Notes under the pieces: generated by a model | What the model was told of the DNA's origin: nothing | Databases searched by the model: none | What the model saw: only the letters and a program-made list of their open reading frames with translations | Made by a program: the position numbers and the translations under genes | NCBI GenBank assembly: GCA_017625755.1 | Contig: JAGAKG010000049.1 | Location: 27,566-91,565, forward strand | DNA: 64,000 bases | Origin: Clostridia bacterium | GTDB lineage: Bacteria; Bacillota; Clostridia; Oscillospirales; CAG-272 | Direction of reading: 5' to 3' | Shown here: positions 51,517-59,392 of the stretch, piece after piece | Layout of the letters: the number at the start of each line of letters is the position of its first letter | Numbering within the stretch: the stretch's first letter is position 1

Positions 51517-52185
51517 ATGATTAAGATTGCGATTGACGGCCCCGGAGGAGCGGGAAAAAGTACGGTAGCGAAGGCTGTTGCCGCACAGCTCGGAATCGTT
51601 TATGTCGATACGGGCGCGCTTTACAGAACGATAGGATACTATGTGAAAGGACAGGGAGTTGACCCCAAGGACGCAGAGGCGGTTACCGCCCTTCTGCCGA
51701 ATATAAGCATTGAAGTAAAGTACGAGAACGGTGTTCAGTGTGTTTATCTCAACGGAGAAAATCCGGGGGACGCAATACGCACGCCCGAGATGTCGATGTA
51801 TGCCTCAGCCGTGTCCGCGATAGGCTCTGTCCGCGCCTTCCTGCTTGAAACGCAGAAGGACATCGCGAGGAAGAACAGCGTTATTATGGACGGCAGAGAT
51901 ATCGGAACGGTAATACTTCCCGACGCTGATGTGAAGATATTTATGACAGCCTCGGCAGAGTGTCGCGCTCAGCGCCGTTACGACGAGCTAAAAGCCAAGG
52001 GCATTGACGCGAAATACGAGGATGTGCTTGCTGAGATGAACGAGAGAGATAAGAATGACAGCACCCGAGAGATAGCTCCCGCGACCGCCGCACCCGACGC
52101 GATAATTTTCGACAATTCGGGAATGACGCTTGAGCAGAGCGTGGCAGGAGTTATAGAAATCGTCAACAAGAAAACAGGCGCGTGA
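51517..52185 (+). CDS. cmk: Cytidylate kinase
   Basis: A 222-residue kinase that phosphorylates CMP and dCMP. The P-loop is AIDGPGGAGKSTVAKAVA at the start, followed by VDTGALYRTIGYYV and DGRDIGTVILPDADVKIF, all characteristic. The ATG at 51517 follows AAAGG; an in-frame GTG at 51490 is less likely. It is 40 bases upstream of plsC in a conserved clostridial gene order. Confidence 0.96.
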   Translation: MIKIAIDGPGGAGKSTVAKAVAAQLGIVYVDTGALYRTIGYYVKGQGVDPKDAEAVTALLPNISIEVKYENGVQCVYLNGENPGDAIRTPEMSMYASAVSAIGSVRAFLLETQKDIARKNSVIMDGRDIGTVILPDADVKIFMTASAECRAQRRYDELKAKGIDAKYEDVLAEMNERDKNDSTREIAPATAAPDAIIFDNSGMTLEQSVAGVIEIVNKKTGA

Positions 52186-52225
52186 GGGTCGCGTTGTGGC
52201 GTGAGCCGCAGGAAAGGACTGTCAG

Positions 52226-52888
52226 ATGAAAAAAGAAAAATCGGGTTCGAGCAGATTTTATAGAATTTGCTATGCTATATTTGCCGAGATAGTCGGATTT
52301 ATTTTCAGAATAAAGGTGGTAAACCCAGAGAACGAGCCTGACGAGGGAGGATTTCTCGTCTGCTCAAACCATATTGCGGCGTCCGATGCTGTGATAATGT
52401 GCTACGCGTTCAGAAAGCATCAGGTCAGGCTGATGGCGAAGAAGGAGCTGTTCAAGATACCGCTTCTTTCCTCGCTCATAAAGATGCTCGGCGCGTTTCC
52501 CGTTGACCGCTCGGGAAATGATGTCGGAGCTATCAAAAAAGCCGTTGAGATGCTCAAGGAAGAAAAATGCGTGGGTATATTTCCGCAGGGACACAGATAT
52601 CCCGGGGTTGACCCGAGAACGACCGACACGAAAAACGGAGCGGCGCTTATCTGCGTGAGAGCCGAGTCGGATGTCTTTCCTATATATATATGGACTAAGG
52701 ATAGAAAGCCGAGAGTGTTCAAGCGAGTATATGTAATTATGGGTGAGAGGATTCGATTTGAGGAGCTTGGATATGACCCCGAGGGTTCGGGCGAATACAA
52801 GAAGCTGACCGACAAGGTGTTCGAGCGGATATGTGAGCTTGGAGAGGGATTCGAGCCGCCCAAGAAAAAGGAAAAGAAGAAAAAATGA
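52226..52888 (+). CDS. plsC: 1-acyl-sn-glycerol-3-phosphate acyltransferase (PlsC-like)
   Basis: A 220-residue membrane-associated acyltransferase that forms phosphatidic acid. The catalytic block is SNHIAASDAV (NHxxxxD form), the second is GAFPVDRSG, and the third is IFPQGHRYPG, where the usual FPEGTRS has changed to FPQGHR. A hydrophobic N-terminal segment (YAIFAEIVGFIF) anchors it. The C-terminus is a run of Lys and Glu. The stop overlaps the ispH start by four bases (ATGA). Confidence 0.92.
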   Translation: MKKEKSGSSRFYRICYAIFAEIVGFIFRIKVVNPENEPDEGGFLVCSNHIAASDAVIMCYAFRKHQVRLMAKKELFKIPLLSSLIKMLGAFPVDRSGNDVGAIKKAVEMLKEEKCVGIFPQGHRYPGVDPRTTDTKNGAALICVRAESDVFPIYIWTKDRKPRVFKRVYVIMGERIRFEELGYDPEGSGEYKKLTDKVFERICELGEGFEPPKKKEKKKK

Positions 52889-54978
52889 TTATAAAGATTG
52901 CCGAGAACGCGGGGTTTTGCTTCGGAGTAAAGCGCGCGACCGACAGACTCGAGAGCGCTATTGAGAAGCGAAGCGCAAACGAGCGGATATTTACGCTCGG
53001 AAATATAATACACAACGATATATACAACAAGATGCTCTCGGACCGTGGTGTGGGCGTGGTGAAGATAGCGGATATTCCCGCGCTTGCCGAAACCGCCTCG
53101 GCGGAGTCGCCCGTTACCGTTTTTGTGAGGGCGCACGGCATACCAAAGCAGGACGAGATGCTTCTGTCGCGGCTGTCTGCCGAGAATGAGTATTTCAGAT
53201 ATGAGGACTGCACCTGTCCTTTCGTCAAGAAGATACATAAGATAGCAGACGAGAATTCGGGAGAGGACAGCTTCTTTCTGCTTTTCGGGGCGGAGGAGCA
53301 TCCCGAGGTGGTCGGAATTATGAGCTACGCCGAGTGCGACAAGGCGGTATTTTCGGATTCCGAGGAGCTGTCGGGAATGATAGAGAGCGGACTAACCGAA
53401 AAAATCGGTAAAAAAACGCCAATAATCGCTTCGCAGACTACCCAAAAAATGTCCGAATGGAAAAAAAGTCAGAAAATTTTCAAAAAACTATATACAAACG
53501 CGCGAATTTTTGATACAATATGTAGTGTTACTGAATTGAGGCAGAGTGAAGCGGAGGAGCTATCGCGCCAAAGTGACTTCATGATAGTCATCGGTGGCAG
53601 GGAAAGCTCGAATACCGCGAAGCTCTATTCAATTTGTAAAAAAAATTGCGAGAGAACCGTCTGGATAGAAAGCTCGGACGAGCTCAAATCGCAAAATCTT
53701 ATTCCGTCCGCCTACACGAGAGTAGGCATTGCTGCGGGGGCATCGACCCCTTCAGACTTAATACAGGAGGTATACAAAACCATGAGCGAAATTACAGAAA
53801 ATTTCGAAGAACTGCTTGAGTCATCACTCAAAACTTTAAATACAGGAGATACCGTCACCGGAATTGTAACAATGGTTACCGATGCAGAGCTGCAGCTTGA
53901 CCTCGGCGTAAATGTTACCGGCATTATCAAGGCTGAACAGATTACAGACGATACTTCTGTAAAGCTGACAGAGATGTTCAAGAAGGGTGACGAGGTCGAA
54001 GGCTTCGTTATTCGTGTCAGCGACATTGAAGGAGTTGCCGAGCTTTCCAAGAAGCGCGTTGATTCCGACAGAAATTGGCAGAAGATCGTTGCCGCTTGCG
54101 AGAACGCAGAGGTTCTCGAGGGCAAGGTGGTTGAGGTCGTAAGAGGCGGCGTTGTCGTTCTCGTCGGCGCTAACCGCGTATTCGTTCCCGCGTCTCAGAC
54201 AGGTGTTCCGAGAGACGGCGATCTTGCTTCAATCAAGGGCGAGCAGGTTAAGCTTCGCGTTATTGAGATCAAGGGCAACAGAGCAATCGGCTCTATCAAG
54301 CTCGTAGCTCGCGACGAGCGCCGCGCTAAAGAGGCAGCGTTCTGGGCAGAGATCGAGGAGGGCAAGACATACACAGGTTGTGTTAAGAGCATGACTGCAT
54401 ACGGCGCGTTCGTCGACCTCGGCGGCGTTGACGGAATGGTACATAAGACCGAGCTTTCGTGGCGTCCTATCGCAACTCCCGCTGATGTTCTTACGGTTGG
54501 ACAGGTCATCACTGTTTTCGTAAAGAGCTTTGACCCTGAGAAAAAGAGAATTTCTCTTGGATACAAGACCGAGGAGAGCAATCCTTGGTATGCGTTCACC
54601 GCAAAGTACTCTGTTGGCGATGTTGCTTCTGTAAAGATAGTCAACATGATGCCCTTCGGAGCATTCGCAGAGATCGTTGACGGTGTTGACGGACTTATCC
54701 ACATCTCGCAGATCGCTATGCAGAAGATAGCAAAGCCTGCTGATGTTCTCGAGCTTGGTCAGGTAGTTGACGCAAAGATCATCGCTATCGACGAGGAGAA
54801 CAGAAAGATCAGCCTTTCTATCAGAGCGCTTCTCGAGGAGGTTGCGGCGGCTGAAGCTGCTATGCCTGAGGATTACGCGGCAGAGGAGACTGTTGCCGAG
54901 GAAGCAACCGAAGCAACTGAAGCAACTGAAGCAACCGAGGTTGCAGAGGAAGCTCCCGCTACCGAGGAAAACGCATAA
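52885..54978 (+). CDS. ispH: Bifunctional IspH (HMBPP reductase) - ribosomal protein S1 fusion
   Basis: Residues 1 to about 285 are 4-hydroxy-3-methylbut-2-enyl diphosphate reductase, the last enzyme of the MEP isoprenoid pathway, with its three iron-sulfur Cys in NAGFCFGVKRA, EDCTCPFVKKI and DTICSVTEL. Residues from about 300 are four S1 RNA-binding domains (for example YTGCVKSMTAYGAFVDLGG and VKIVNMMPFGAFAEIVDG) as in ribosomal protein S1. The last 35 residues are acidic repeats (ATEATEATEVAEEAP). The fusion is common in Clostridia. An AGGAGG and in-frame ATG at the domain border could also start S1 alone. Codon use shifts at that border. Confidence 0.95.
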   Translation: MIIKIAENAGFCFGVKRATDRLESAIEKRSANERIFTLGNIIHNDIYNKMLSDRGVGVVKIADIPALAETASAESPVTVFVRAHGIPKQDEMLLSRLSAENEYFRYEDCTCPFVKKIHKIADENSGEDSFFLLFGAEEHPEVVGIMSYAECDKAVFSDSEELSGMIESGLTEKIGKKTPIIASQTTQKMSEWKKSQKIFKKLYTNARIFDTICSVTELRQSEAEELSRQSDFMIVIGGRESSNTAKLYSICKKNCERTVWIESSDELKSQNLIPSAYTRVGIAAGASTPSDLIQEVYKTMSEITENFEELLESSLKTLNTGDTVTGIVTMVTDAELQLDLGVNVTGIIKAEQITDDTSVKLTEMFKKGDEVEGFVIRVSDIEGVAELSKKRVDSDRNWQKIVAACENAEVLEGKVVEVVRGGVVVLVGANRVFVPASQTGVPRDGDLASIKGEQVKLRVIEIKGNRAIGSIKLVARDERRAKEAAFWAEIEEGKTYTGCVKSMTAYGAFVDLGGVDGMVHKTELSWRPIATPADVLTVGQVITVFVKSFDPEKKRISLGYKTEESNPWYAFTAKYSVGDVASVKIVNMMPFGAFAEIVDGVDGLIHISQIAMQKIAKPADVLELGQVVDAKIIAIDEENRKISLSIRALLEEVAAAEAAMPEDYAAEETVAEEATEATEATEATEVAEEAPATEENA
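53765..53784 (+). promoter_or_regulatory. Internal ribosome binding site at the IspH-S1 junction
   Basis: AGGAGG (53765-53770) stands 11 bases before an in-frame ATG (53782, Met300, MSEITENFEELLES). Translation from here would give a free 398-residue four-domain S1 protein. Confidence 0.55.
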
Positions 54979-54994
54979 TTTTATTAAAAAATTA

Positions 54995-55025
54995 AGATTC
55001 CGAGGATTATCCTCGGAATCTTTTT
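54995..55025 (+). terminator. Intrinsic terminator of the cmk-plsC-ispH/rpsA operon
   Basis: AGATTCCGAGG and CCTCGGAATCT form an 11-base-pair perfect stem with an ATTAT loop and a T-run, 16 bases after the stop. Confidence 0.92.
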
Positions 55026-55034
55026 GCTTTTCTA

Positions 55035-55063
55035 TTGTAAATTTGAGAAAAAAGTATTATAAT
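55035..55063 (+). promoter_or_regulatory. Promoter of ywlG
   Basis: TTGTAA (55035-55040), 17-base spacer, TATAAT (55058-55063), about 35 bases before the ATG and just after the preceding terminator. Confidence 0.75.
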
Positions 55064-55099
55064 ATTCTCAACTGAAGCGTTGGAGGTTACAGATCATAT

Positions 55100-55639
55100 A
55101 TGTATGGAGAAATAAAGAGAGCGGCGGAGACGGCTGCCGCGGAGCTTATAGATATCGCGGGGCTGAAAGCGGGCGACATATTCGTGGTCGGCTGCTCCTC
55201 GTCCGAGATAATGGGACACACCATTGGAAAGGATTCAGTGTTCGACGCGGCGGCTGCCGTGTTTGACGGAATATATCCGATATTGAAGGAGAAGGGGATA
55301 TATCTCGCGGCGCAATGCTGTGAGCATCTCAACCGAGCTATAATCGTTGAGAGGGCGTGTGCCGAGAGATACGGATACGAGATAGTTTGCGTGAAGCCCC
55401 AGCCAAAGGCGGGAGGCTCTTTTGCGACGGCGGTATACGCGGGGCTCGACGAGCCCGTGGCGCTCGAGCATATCAGGGCGCACGCGGGAATTGATATCGG
55501 CGGTACGCTTATCGGTATGCACCTGCGCGATGTCGCCGTGCCCGTAAGACTTTCTCTGTCGAAGATAGGCGAGGCGAACATTATATGCGCTCGCACCCGC
55601 CCCAAATACATAGGCGGCGAACGAGCTATATATGATTAA
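55100..55639 (+). CDS. ywlG: YwlG family protein (TIGR01440, UPF0340)
   Basis: A 179-residue protein of the YwlG family of Firmicutes, with the characteristic VVGCSSSEIMGHTIGK, GIYLAAQCCEHLNRA and HAGIDIGGTLIGMHLRDVAV segments. The function is unknown; conserved Cys and Gly residues suggest an enzyme with a nucleoside or sugar-like substrate. GGAGG precedes the ATG at a rather long 13-base spacing. Convergent with the next gene, with a palindromic element between. Confidence 0.9.
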   Translation: MYGEIKRAAETAAAELIDIAGLKAGDIFVVGCSSSEIMGHTIGKDSVFDAAAAVFDGIYPILKEKGIYLAAQCCEHLNRAIIVERACAERYGYEIVCVKPQPKAGGSFATAVYAGLDEPVALEHIRAHAGIDIGGTLIGMHLRDVAVPVRLSLSKIGEANIICARTRPKYIGGERAIYD

Positions 55640-55660
55640 TGGATAAATAAATAGAGTGTT

Positions 55661-55744
55661 TTGGGGGAGGGAGAAAAACTTTTGCAAAAGTTTTTCTCCC
55701 TCCCCCAAGCCCCCTCCCTCTTTTCAAAAACTTTAAAGCTGGGG
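55661..55744. repeat. Dispersed palindromic element, copy E (48-bp perfect palindrome)
   Basis: Two 24-base arms, TTGGGGGAGGGAGAAAAACT plus TTTG and its exact complement (55661-55708), are followed by the shared tail CTTTTCAAAAACTTTAAAGC ending in TGGGG. It sits between the convergent ywlG and 55757-56287 genes and should stop transcription from both sides. Confidence 0.85.
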
Positions 55745-55756
55745 AGGGTTTTAGTA

Positions 55757-56287
55757 TTATCTGAACGATATAGCCGAGGGTTTGAGCTGTTTGAGAATTT
55801 TTGTGACATAATCCTCGGCTTCAAAGGTAAAGAGGAATTTATCCTCGTCGTCGTTTTCAAAGACGACTATCCACACCTTTTTTTCTGTATTCTGAGAACA
55901 CATACGGTATTTTGCGCGGGGCTGATATGCCTCGGCTTTTTTTATATTTTCCTCTGTTTCGGGCGCGATAAGGAGGATATCGTCGGCGTCTGCCGAGAAA
56001 ATCTCCTTTCTTCGGCTCTTTCCGTATATTTTCGCGAGAGTGATTTCTGAATCCGAGACAGAGTATTCAAACTCGACATTAAAGCGGCGGAGTATGAGCC
56101 AGAGAGCGAGCGAAAGGAGCGCTATCACGAACAGAATGATTGCCGGGTTGTATTTGCTTATGAAAGCCGACAGTATCCAGATTGCCGCAACGAGGGCGTA
56201 TAGCAGGATAAGGGCTATTTTTATAATAGTATTTTTCTTTTTATTCGGTGACGGAAGCACATTTTCATAGAAGCTGAGGTCTGTCAT
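55757..56287 (-). CDS. Uncharacterised protein with two membrane helices
   Basis: A 176-residue protein: soluble N-terminus (MTDLSFYENVLPSPNKKKN), two adjacent helices (IALILLYALVAAIWILSAF and PAIILFVIALLSLALWLIL) and a cytoplasmic beta-rich domain (FEYSVSDSEITLAKIYGKS, KKVWIVVFENDDEDKFLFT). The layout resembles PH-like membrane proteins (bPH_2 type, or DUF6106), but I cannot assign a family. AAAGG precedes the ATG at 56287; a longer frame to 56416 includes the promoter and is rejected. Function unknown. Confidence 0.75.
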   Translation of the reverse strand: MTDLSFYENVLPSPNKKKNTIIKIALILLYALVAAIWILSAFISKYNPAIILFVIALLSLALWLILRRFNVEFEYSVSDSEITLAKIYGKSRRKEIFSADADDILLIAPETEENIKKAEAYQPRAKYRMCSQNTEKKVWIVVFENDDEDKFLFTFEAEDYVTKILKQLKPSAISFR

Positions 56288-56324
56288 TTTCCAATCCTTT
56301 CCCATCATTGATATGTATGTTATG

Positions 56325-56353
56325 ATTATAACACAAAAAGCTGTGAAATGCAA
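56325..56353 (-). promoter_or_regulatory. Promoter of the two-helix membrane protein gene
   Basis: Minus-strand TTGCAT (56348-56353), 17-base spacer, TATAAT (56325-56330). It is back to back with the DUF1836 gene promoter. Confidence 0.75.
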
Positions 56354-56372
56354 GGCAAAAGAAAATAAACAC

Positions 56373-56401
56373 TTGACACGATGATAAAAATGGTGTATGA
56401 T
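56373..56401 (+). promoter_or_regulatory. Promoter of the DUF1836 gene
   Basis: TTGACA (56373-56378), 17-base spacer, TATGAT (56396-56401), about 30 bases before the ATG. Confidence 0.75.
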
Positions 56402-56432
56402 AGTATTTGATACCAAATAACGGAGGGCTAAA

Positions 56433-57134
56433 ATGAAAAAAACAGAGCTTGATGCTGTGATTTCTGATGCAGTGAACGATTCCGAGCTGAGAAGCGCGGA
56501 GATTCCCGCGATAGATTTGTATGTTGACCAGATAATAAACCTTGTTACCGAGAAGCAGAAAGAGGGCTCGGAGCGCTTTTATGAGCGTCAGCTTACCAAA
56601 ACTATGATAAATAACTATTCCAAGGACGGGGTTATAACACCCGTCAAGGGAAAGAAATATACAAAGGAGCAGATTCTTCAGATACTCACCGTTTACAGTA
56701 TGAAGGGAACGCTTTCTATCGGCGAGATAAAGAGAATGCTCACGGGTGCGTATTCGCTCGAGGGCTTTGACGGCGAGGCTCTCAATCAGTTTTACGACAG
56801 ATATATGGACATAAAGGACGACAACCGAGTCTACGCGGGCAGAATTATCGACGGAATGCTCGAGGCAAAGGGCTTGGATGTCGAGAATGAGGAGGATTTC
56901 CTCGCGGCAATTGGCGGAATAGTTTCTCTGAGTGGATTTTTCAAAAATATCGCGCAGGCGATGATAGACGCGAGATATCCCGAGCCCCCTGAGGACGAGG
57001 AGGACGAGGACGGCGAGAGCGCAGAGAAGTCTGAGAAAAAGAAGGAAAAAGAGAAGAAGAAGGCTCAGAAAAAGGAAGAAAAGAAGAACAGAAAGGCTGA
57101 GGAGGCAACCGACGCAGAGAGCGTGGAGAATTAA
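56433..57134 (+). CDS. DUF1836 domain-containing protein
   Basis: A 233-residue protein of the DUF1836 family of Firmicutes, recognised by RQLTKTMINNYSKDGVITP and YTKEQILQILTVYSMKG near residues 50-90, which look like a winged-helix or MerR-like DNA-binding unit. The function is unknown. The last 45 residues are a charged tail of Glu, Asp and then Lys (DEEDEDGESAEKSEKKKEK), probably disordered and longer than usual. GGAGG precedes the ATG, and it has its own promoter and terminator. Confidence 0.85.
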   Translation: MKKTELDAVISDAVNDSELRSAEIPAIDLYVDQIINLVTEKQKEGSERFYERQLTKTMINNYSKDGVITPVKGKKYTKEQILQILTVYSMKGTLSIGEIKRMLTGAYSLEGFDGEALNQFYDRYMDIKDDNRVYAGRIIDGMLEAKGLDVENEEDFLAAIGGIVSLSGFFKNIAQAMIDARYPEPPEDEEDEDGESAEKSEKKKEKEKKKAQKKEEKKNRKAEEATDAESVEN

Positions 57135-57159
57135 ATCCGAAGCAACTTATAAATGCAAG

Positions 57160-57187
57160 AAGGACGAGATTTTTCTCGTCCTTTTTT
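57160..57187 (+). terminator. Intrinsic terminator of the DUF1836 gene
   Basis: AAGGACGAGA and TCTCGTCCTT form a ten-base-pair stem with a T loop and a T-run, 25 bases after the stop. Confidence 0.9.
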
Positions 57188-57226
57188 GCATATTTTGCGT
57201 CAAAATATTTCCTTTTTAAAAACCTC

Positions 57227-57254
57227 TTGACAAATTTTCGTTTTTTGGTATAAT
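57227..57254 (+). promoter_or_regulatory. Promoter of the zur-znuACB operon
   Basis: TTGACA (57227-57232), 16-base spacer, TATAAT (57249-57254). A Fur-family box follows at once. Confidence 0.8.
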
Positions 57255-57257
57255 AAT

Positions 57258-57274
57258 TTGAGACTGATTCTCAA
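57258..57274. promoter_or_regulatory. Fur-family (probably Zur) operator
   Basis: TTGAGACTGATTCTCAA has six-base inverted arms TTGAGA and TCTCAA and fits the 7-1-7 Fur-family box (TGAGACT-G-ATTCTCA). It lies just after the -10 box of the operon whose first gene encodes a Fur-family protein, so zinc-dependent autorepression is likely. Confidence 0.7.
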
Positions 57275-57291
57275 TTTGGAGGAATTTAAGT

Positions 57292-57702
57292 ATGTCGGCG
57301 TATCATACCGAGCAGAAGAAAATGCTTGAGGACTTTTTGTACCGGAACAGAGATAAGGGATTTACAATAGATGAGATAACCGAGGGGATAGCCTGCGAGA
57401 GCCCTTGCGGTGCGATACCCGCGCGAAGCACGGTATACAGGCTTGTGGCGAGACTCGTTGAGGAGGGAAAAGTGCGCAAGTTTGTAAAGCCCGAGAGTCG
57501 AAAGGCATCATATCAGCTTGTGGCGTGCGAGCATTGTGACGCGCACCTTCACCTGAAATGTGTCGGTTGCGGAAGGCTTTTTCACATGGACGAGTCGGTG
57601 TCCGACGAGCTTCTCGACCGCATACGCTCCTGCAGTAATTTTTCGGTCGACGAGGAAGAAACCGTGCTTTACGGCAAATGCGCGGGCTGTAATAGAAAAT
57701 GA
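57292..57702 (+). CDS. zur: Fur family transcriptional repressor, probably Zur
   Basis: A 136-residue Fur-family regulator. The winged helix contains CGAIPARSTVYRLVARLVEEG; the dimerisation domain has CDAHLHLKCVGCGRLFHM, with a CxxC structural zinc pair and the HxH metal ligands, and a second CAGC pair ends the protein. Fur, Zur and PerR are hard to tell apart by sequence; being first in an operon with znuACB, with an operator in its promoter, makes Zur most likely. GGAGG precedes the ATG. Confidence 0.88.
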   Translation: MSAYHTEQKKMLEDFLYRNRDKGFTIDEITEGIACESPCGAIPARSTVYRLVARLVEEGKVRKFVKPESRKASYQLVACEHCDAHLHLKCVGCGRLFHMDESVSDELLDRIRSCSNFSVDEEETVLYGKCAGCNRK

Positions 57703-57713
57703 GGAATAAAAGA

Positions 57714-58658
57714 ATGAAAAGATTTTTTTGTGTGATAATTGCGATGCTTCTTCTGGCGGCGAGTCTTTCGGGCTGCCGCACCGAGAAGAACGACGGTGTG
57801 ACAGATATAGTGTGTACCGTTTTCCCGATATATGACTGGACGGAAAATGTGATTGGCGACGAGAGTGAGGATATAAGCCTCAGCCTTATCGTCAAGAACG
57901 GAACCGACCCGCATAGCTATTCTCCCACGCCTGCCGATATTGCGAAGATATCCTCTTGCGATGTCCTTATTTATGTCGGCGGAGAGTCCGACGCGTGGGT
58001 CAGCGATGTACTGCGCGGAGAGGTCAACGAGGATATGCGCGTGATAAGACTTATTGATACGGTCAGCGGCGAGAGCGCCGCGGAGGGGCACGAGGGTCAC
58101 GACCACGCCCATACCGAGACTGCTTACGACGAGCATATCTGGCTCTCGCTCAAGAACGCGAAGCTGCTTTGCCGTACTATATCCGACGGGCTTTGCGAGG
58201 CTATGCCCGAGCGTGCCGAGGACATCAGGGTGAATCTCGGCAAATATCTTAGCGAAATTGACTCGCTCGACAGATCCTATTCCGACGCGGTGCTTGACGG
58301 CGAGCGAGACACGCTTCTTTTTGCCGACAGATTTCCCTTCGGATATCTCGTCGAGGATTACGGACTCAAATATTACGCCGCCTTTGAGGGCTGCAGCACC
58401 GATAGTGAAGCGTCCTTTGAGACGGTAACCTTTCTCGCGAAGAAGCTCAGGGAGCTTTCTCTCGATTATGTAATAATTCTTGAAAATTCCGACAGAGCGC
58501 TTGCCGACACCGTGATAGCGGGAAGTCAGACGAGCGGAGTGTCCATACTCATTATGAACTCTATGCAGTCGATAACCGAGACCGATATCGAGAAGGGAAC
58601 GACATACCTCGGAATAATGAGACAAAATCTTTCAATACTCAAGCTGGCACTTGCCTGA
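57714..58658 (+). CDS. znuA: Zinc ABC transporter substrate-binding lipoprotein (ZnuA/AdcA-like)
   Basis: A 314-residue cluster A-I metal-binding lipoprotein. The signal ends in a lipobox (AASLSGC, acylated Cys at residue 21). Mature part: VCTVFPIYDWTENVIGD, the metal ligand His in GTDPHSYSPTPADI, a His-rich loop GHEGHDHAHTE as in zinc-specific members, and DEHIWLSLKNA with another ligand. It captures zinc outside the membrane and hands it to ZnuBC. I chose the ATG at 57714, which follows GAGGA; an upstream ATG overlaps the zur end. Confidence 0.93.
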   Translation: MKRFFCVIIAMLLLAASLSGCRTEKNDGVTDIVCTVFPIYDWTENVIGDESEDISLSLIVKNGTDPHSYSPTPADIAKISSCDVLIYVGGESDAWVSDVLRGEVNEDMRVIRLIDTVSGESAAEGHEGHDHAHTETAYDEHIWLSLKNAKLLCRTISDGLCEAMPERAEDIRVNLGKYLSEIDSLDRSYSDAVLDGERDTLLFADRFPFGYLVEDYGLKYYAAFEGCSTDSEASFETVTFLAKKLRELSLDYVIILENSDRALADTVIAGSQTSGVSILIMNSMQSITETDIEKGTTYLGIMRQNLSILKLALA

Positions 58659-58669
58659 AAGGAAACGAT

Positions 58670-59392
58670 ATGCCGCAAATAATATGCCGTGACCTTGTTC
58701 TCGGTTATGATAAAAAAATAGTCAGCAGAAATATTTCCTTTGAGGTCAACCGCGGGGATTATCTCTGCATCGTTGGCGACAACGGCTCGGGAAAATCAAC
58801 TCTTATGAAGGCGTTGCTCGGACTTCTGCCTACTATGGGTGGAAGCATAGAGCTGTCCGACGGACTCTCACAGTCCGATATCGGATATCTGCCTCAGCAG
58901 ACCGAGCATCAGAGGGACTTTCCCGCGTCTGTTGAGGAGGTAGTTCTTTCGGGTTGCATTGGGCACAAGGGATTTCTTCCGATATACCGTATGTCCGATA
59001 AGATACGCGCTCACAAAAACCTGCGCAAGCTCAGTATAGACGGTCTGCAAAAGCGCCCTTACAGCGAGCTTTCTGGCGGACAGCAGCAAAGAGTTCTTCT
59101 CGCACGCGCGCTCTGCGCGGCTGACAGAATGATACTTATGGACGAGCCCGTCTCGGGGCTTGACCCCGCCGCGACGCTTGAGATGTACCGAATAACCGAG
59201 TCGCTCAACCGCGACGACGGAATGACCGTCATAATGATATCGCACGATATCGACGCCGCAGTCAGATACGCGACGCATATTCTCCATCTGGCGCACGAGC
59301 CGCTTTTCTTCGGCACCAAGGAGGATTACATAAAGAGCGGAGCTTACAGAGGCGCGGGGGAGGGAGGTATAAACGATGAGACAGACGCTTGA
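58670..59392 (+). CDS. znuC: Zinc ABC transporter ATP-binding protein
   Basis: A 240-residue ABC ATPase: Walker A CIVGDNGSGKSTLMKALLG near residue 33, Q-loop GYLPQQ, signature LSGGQQQRVLLARAL and Walker B MILMDEPVSGLD followed by the H-loop ISHD. It powers metal import through the ZnuB permease. It overlaps the permease gene by 17 bases. Confidence 0.95.
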   Translation: MPQIICRDLVLGYDKKIVSRNISFEVNRGDYLCIVGDNGSGKSTLMKALLGLLPTMGGSIELSDGLSQSDIGYLPQQTEHQRDFPASVEEVVLSGCIGHKGFLPIYRMSDKIRAHKNLRKLSIDGLQKRPYSELSGGQQQRVLLARALCAADRMILMDEPVSGLDPAATLEMYRITESLNRDDGMTVIMISHDIDAAVRYATHILHLAHEPLFFGTKEDYIKSGAYRGAGEGGINDETDA

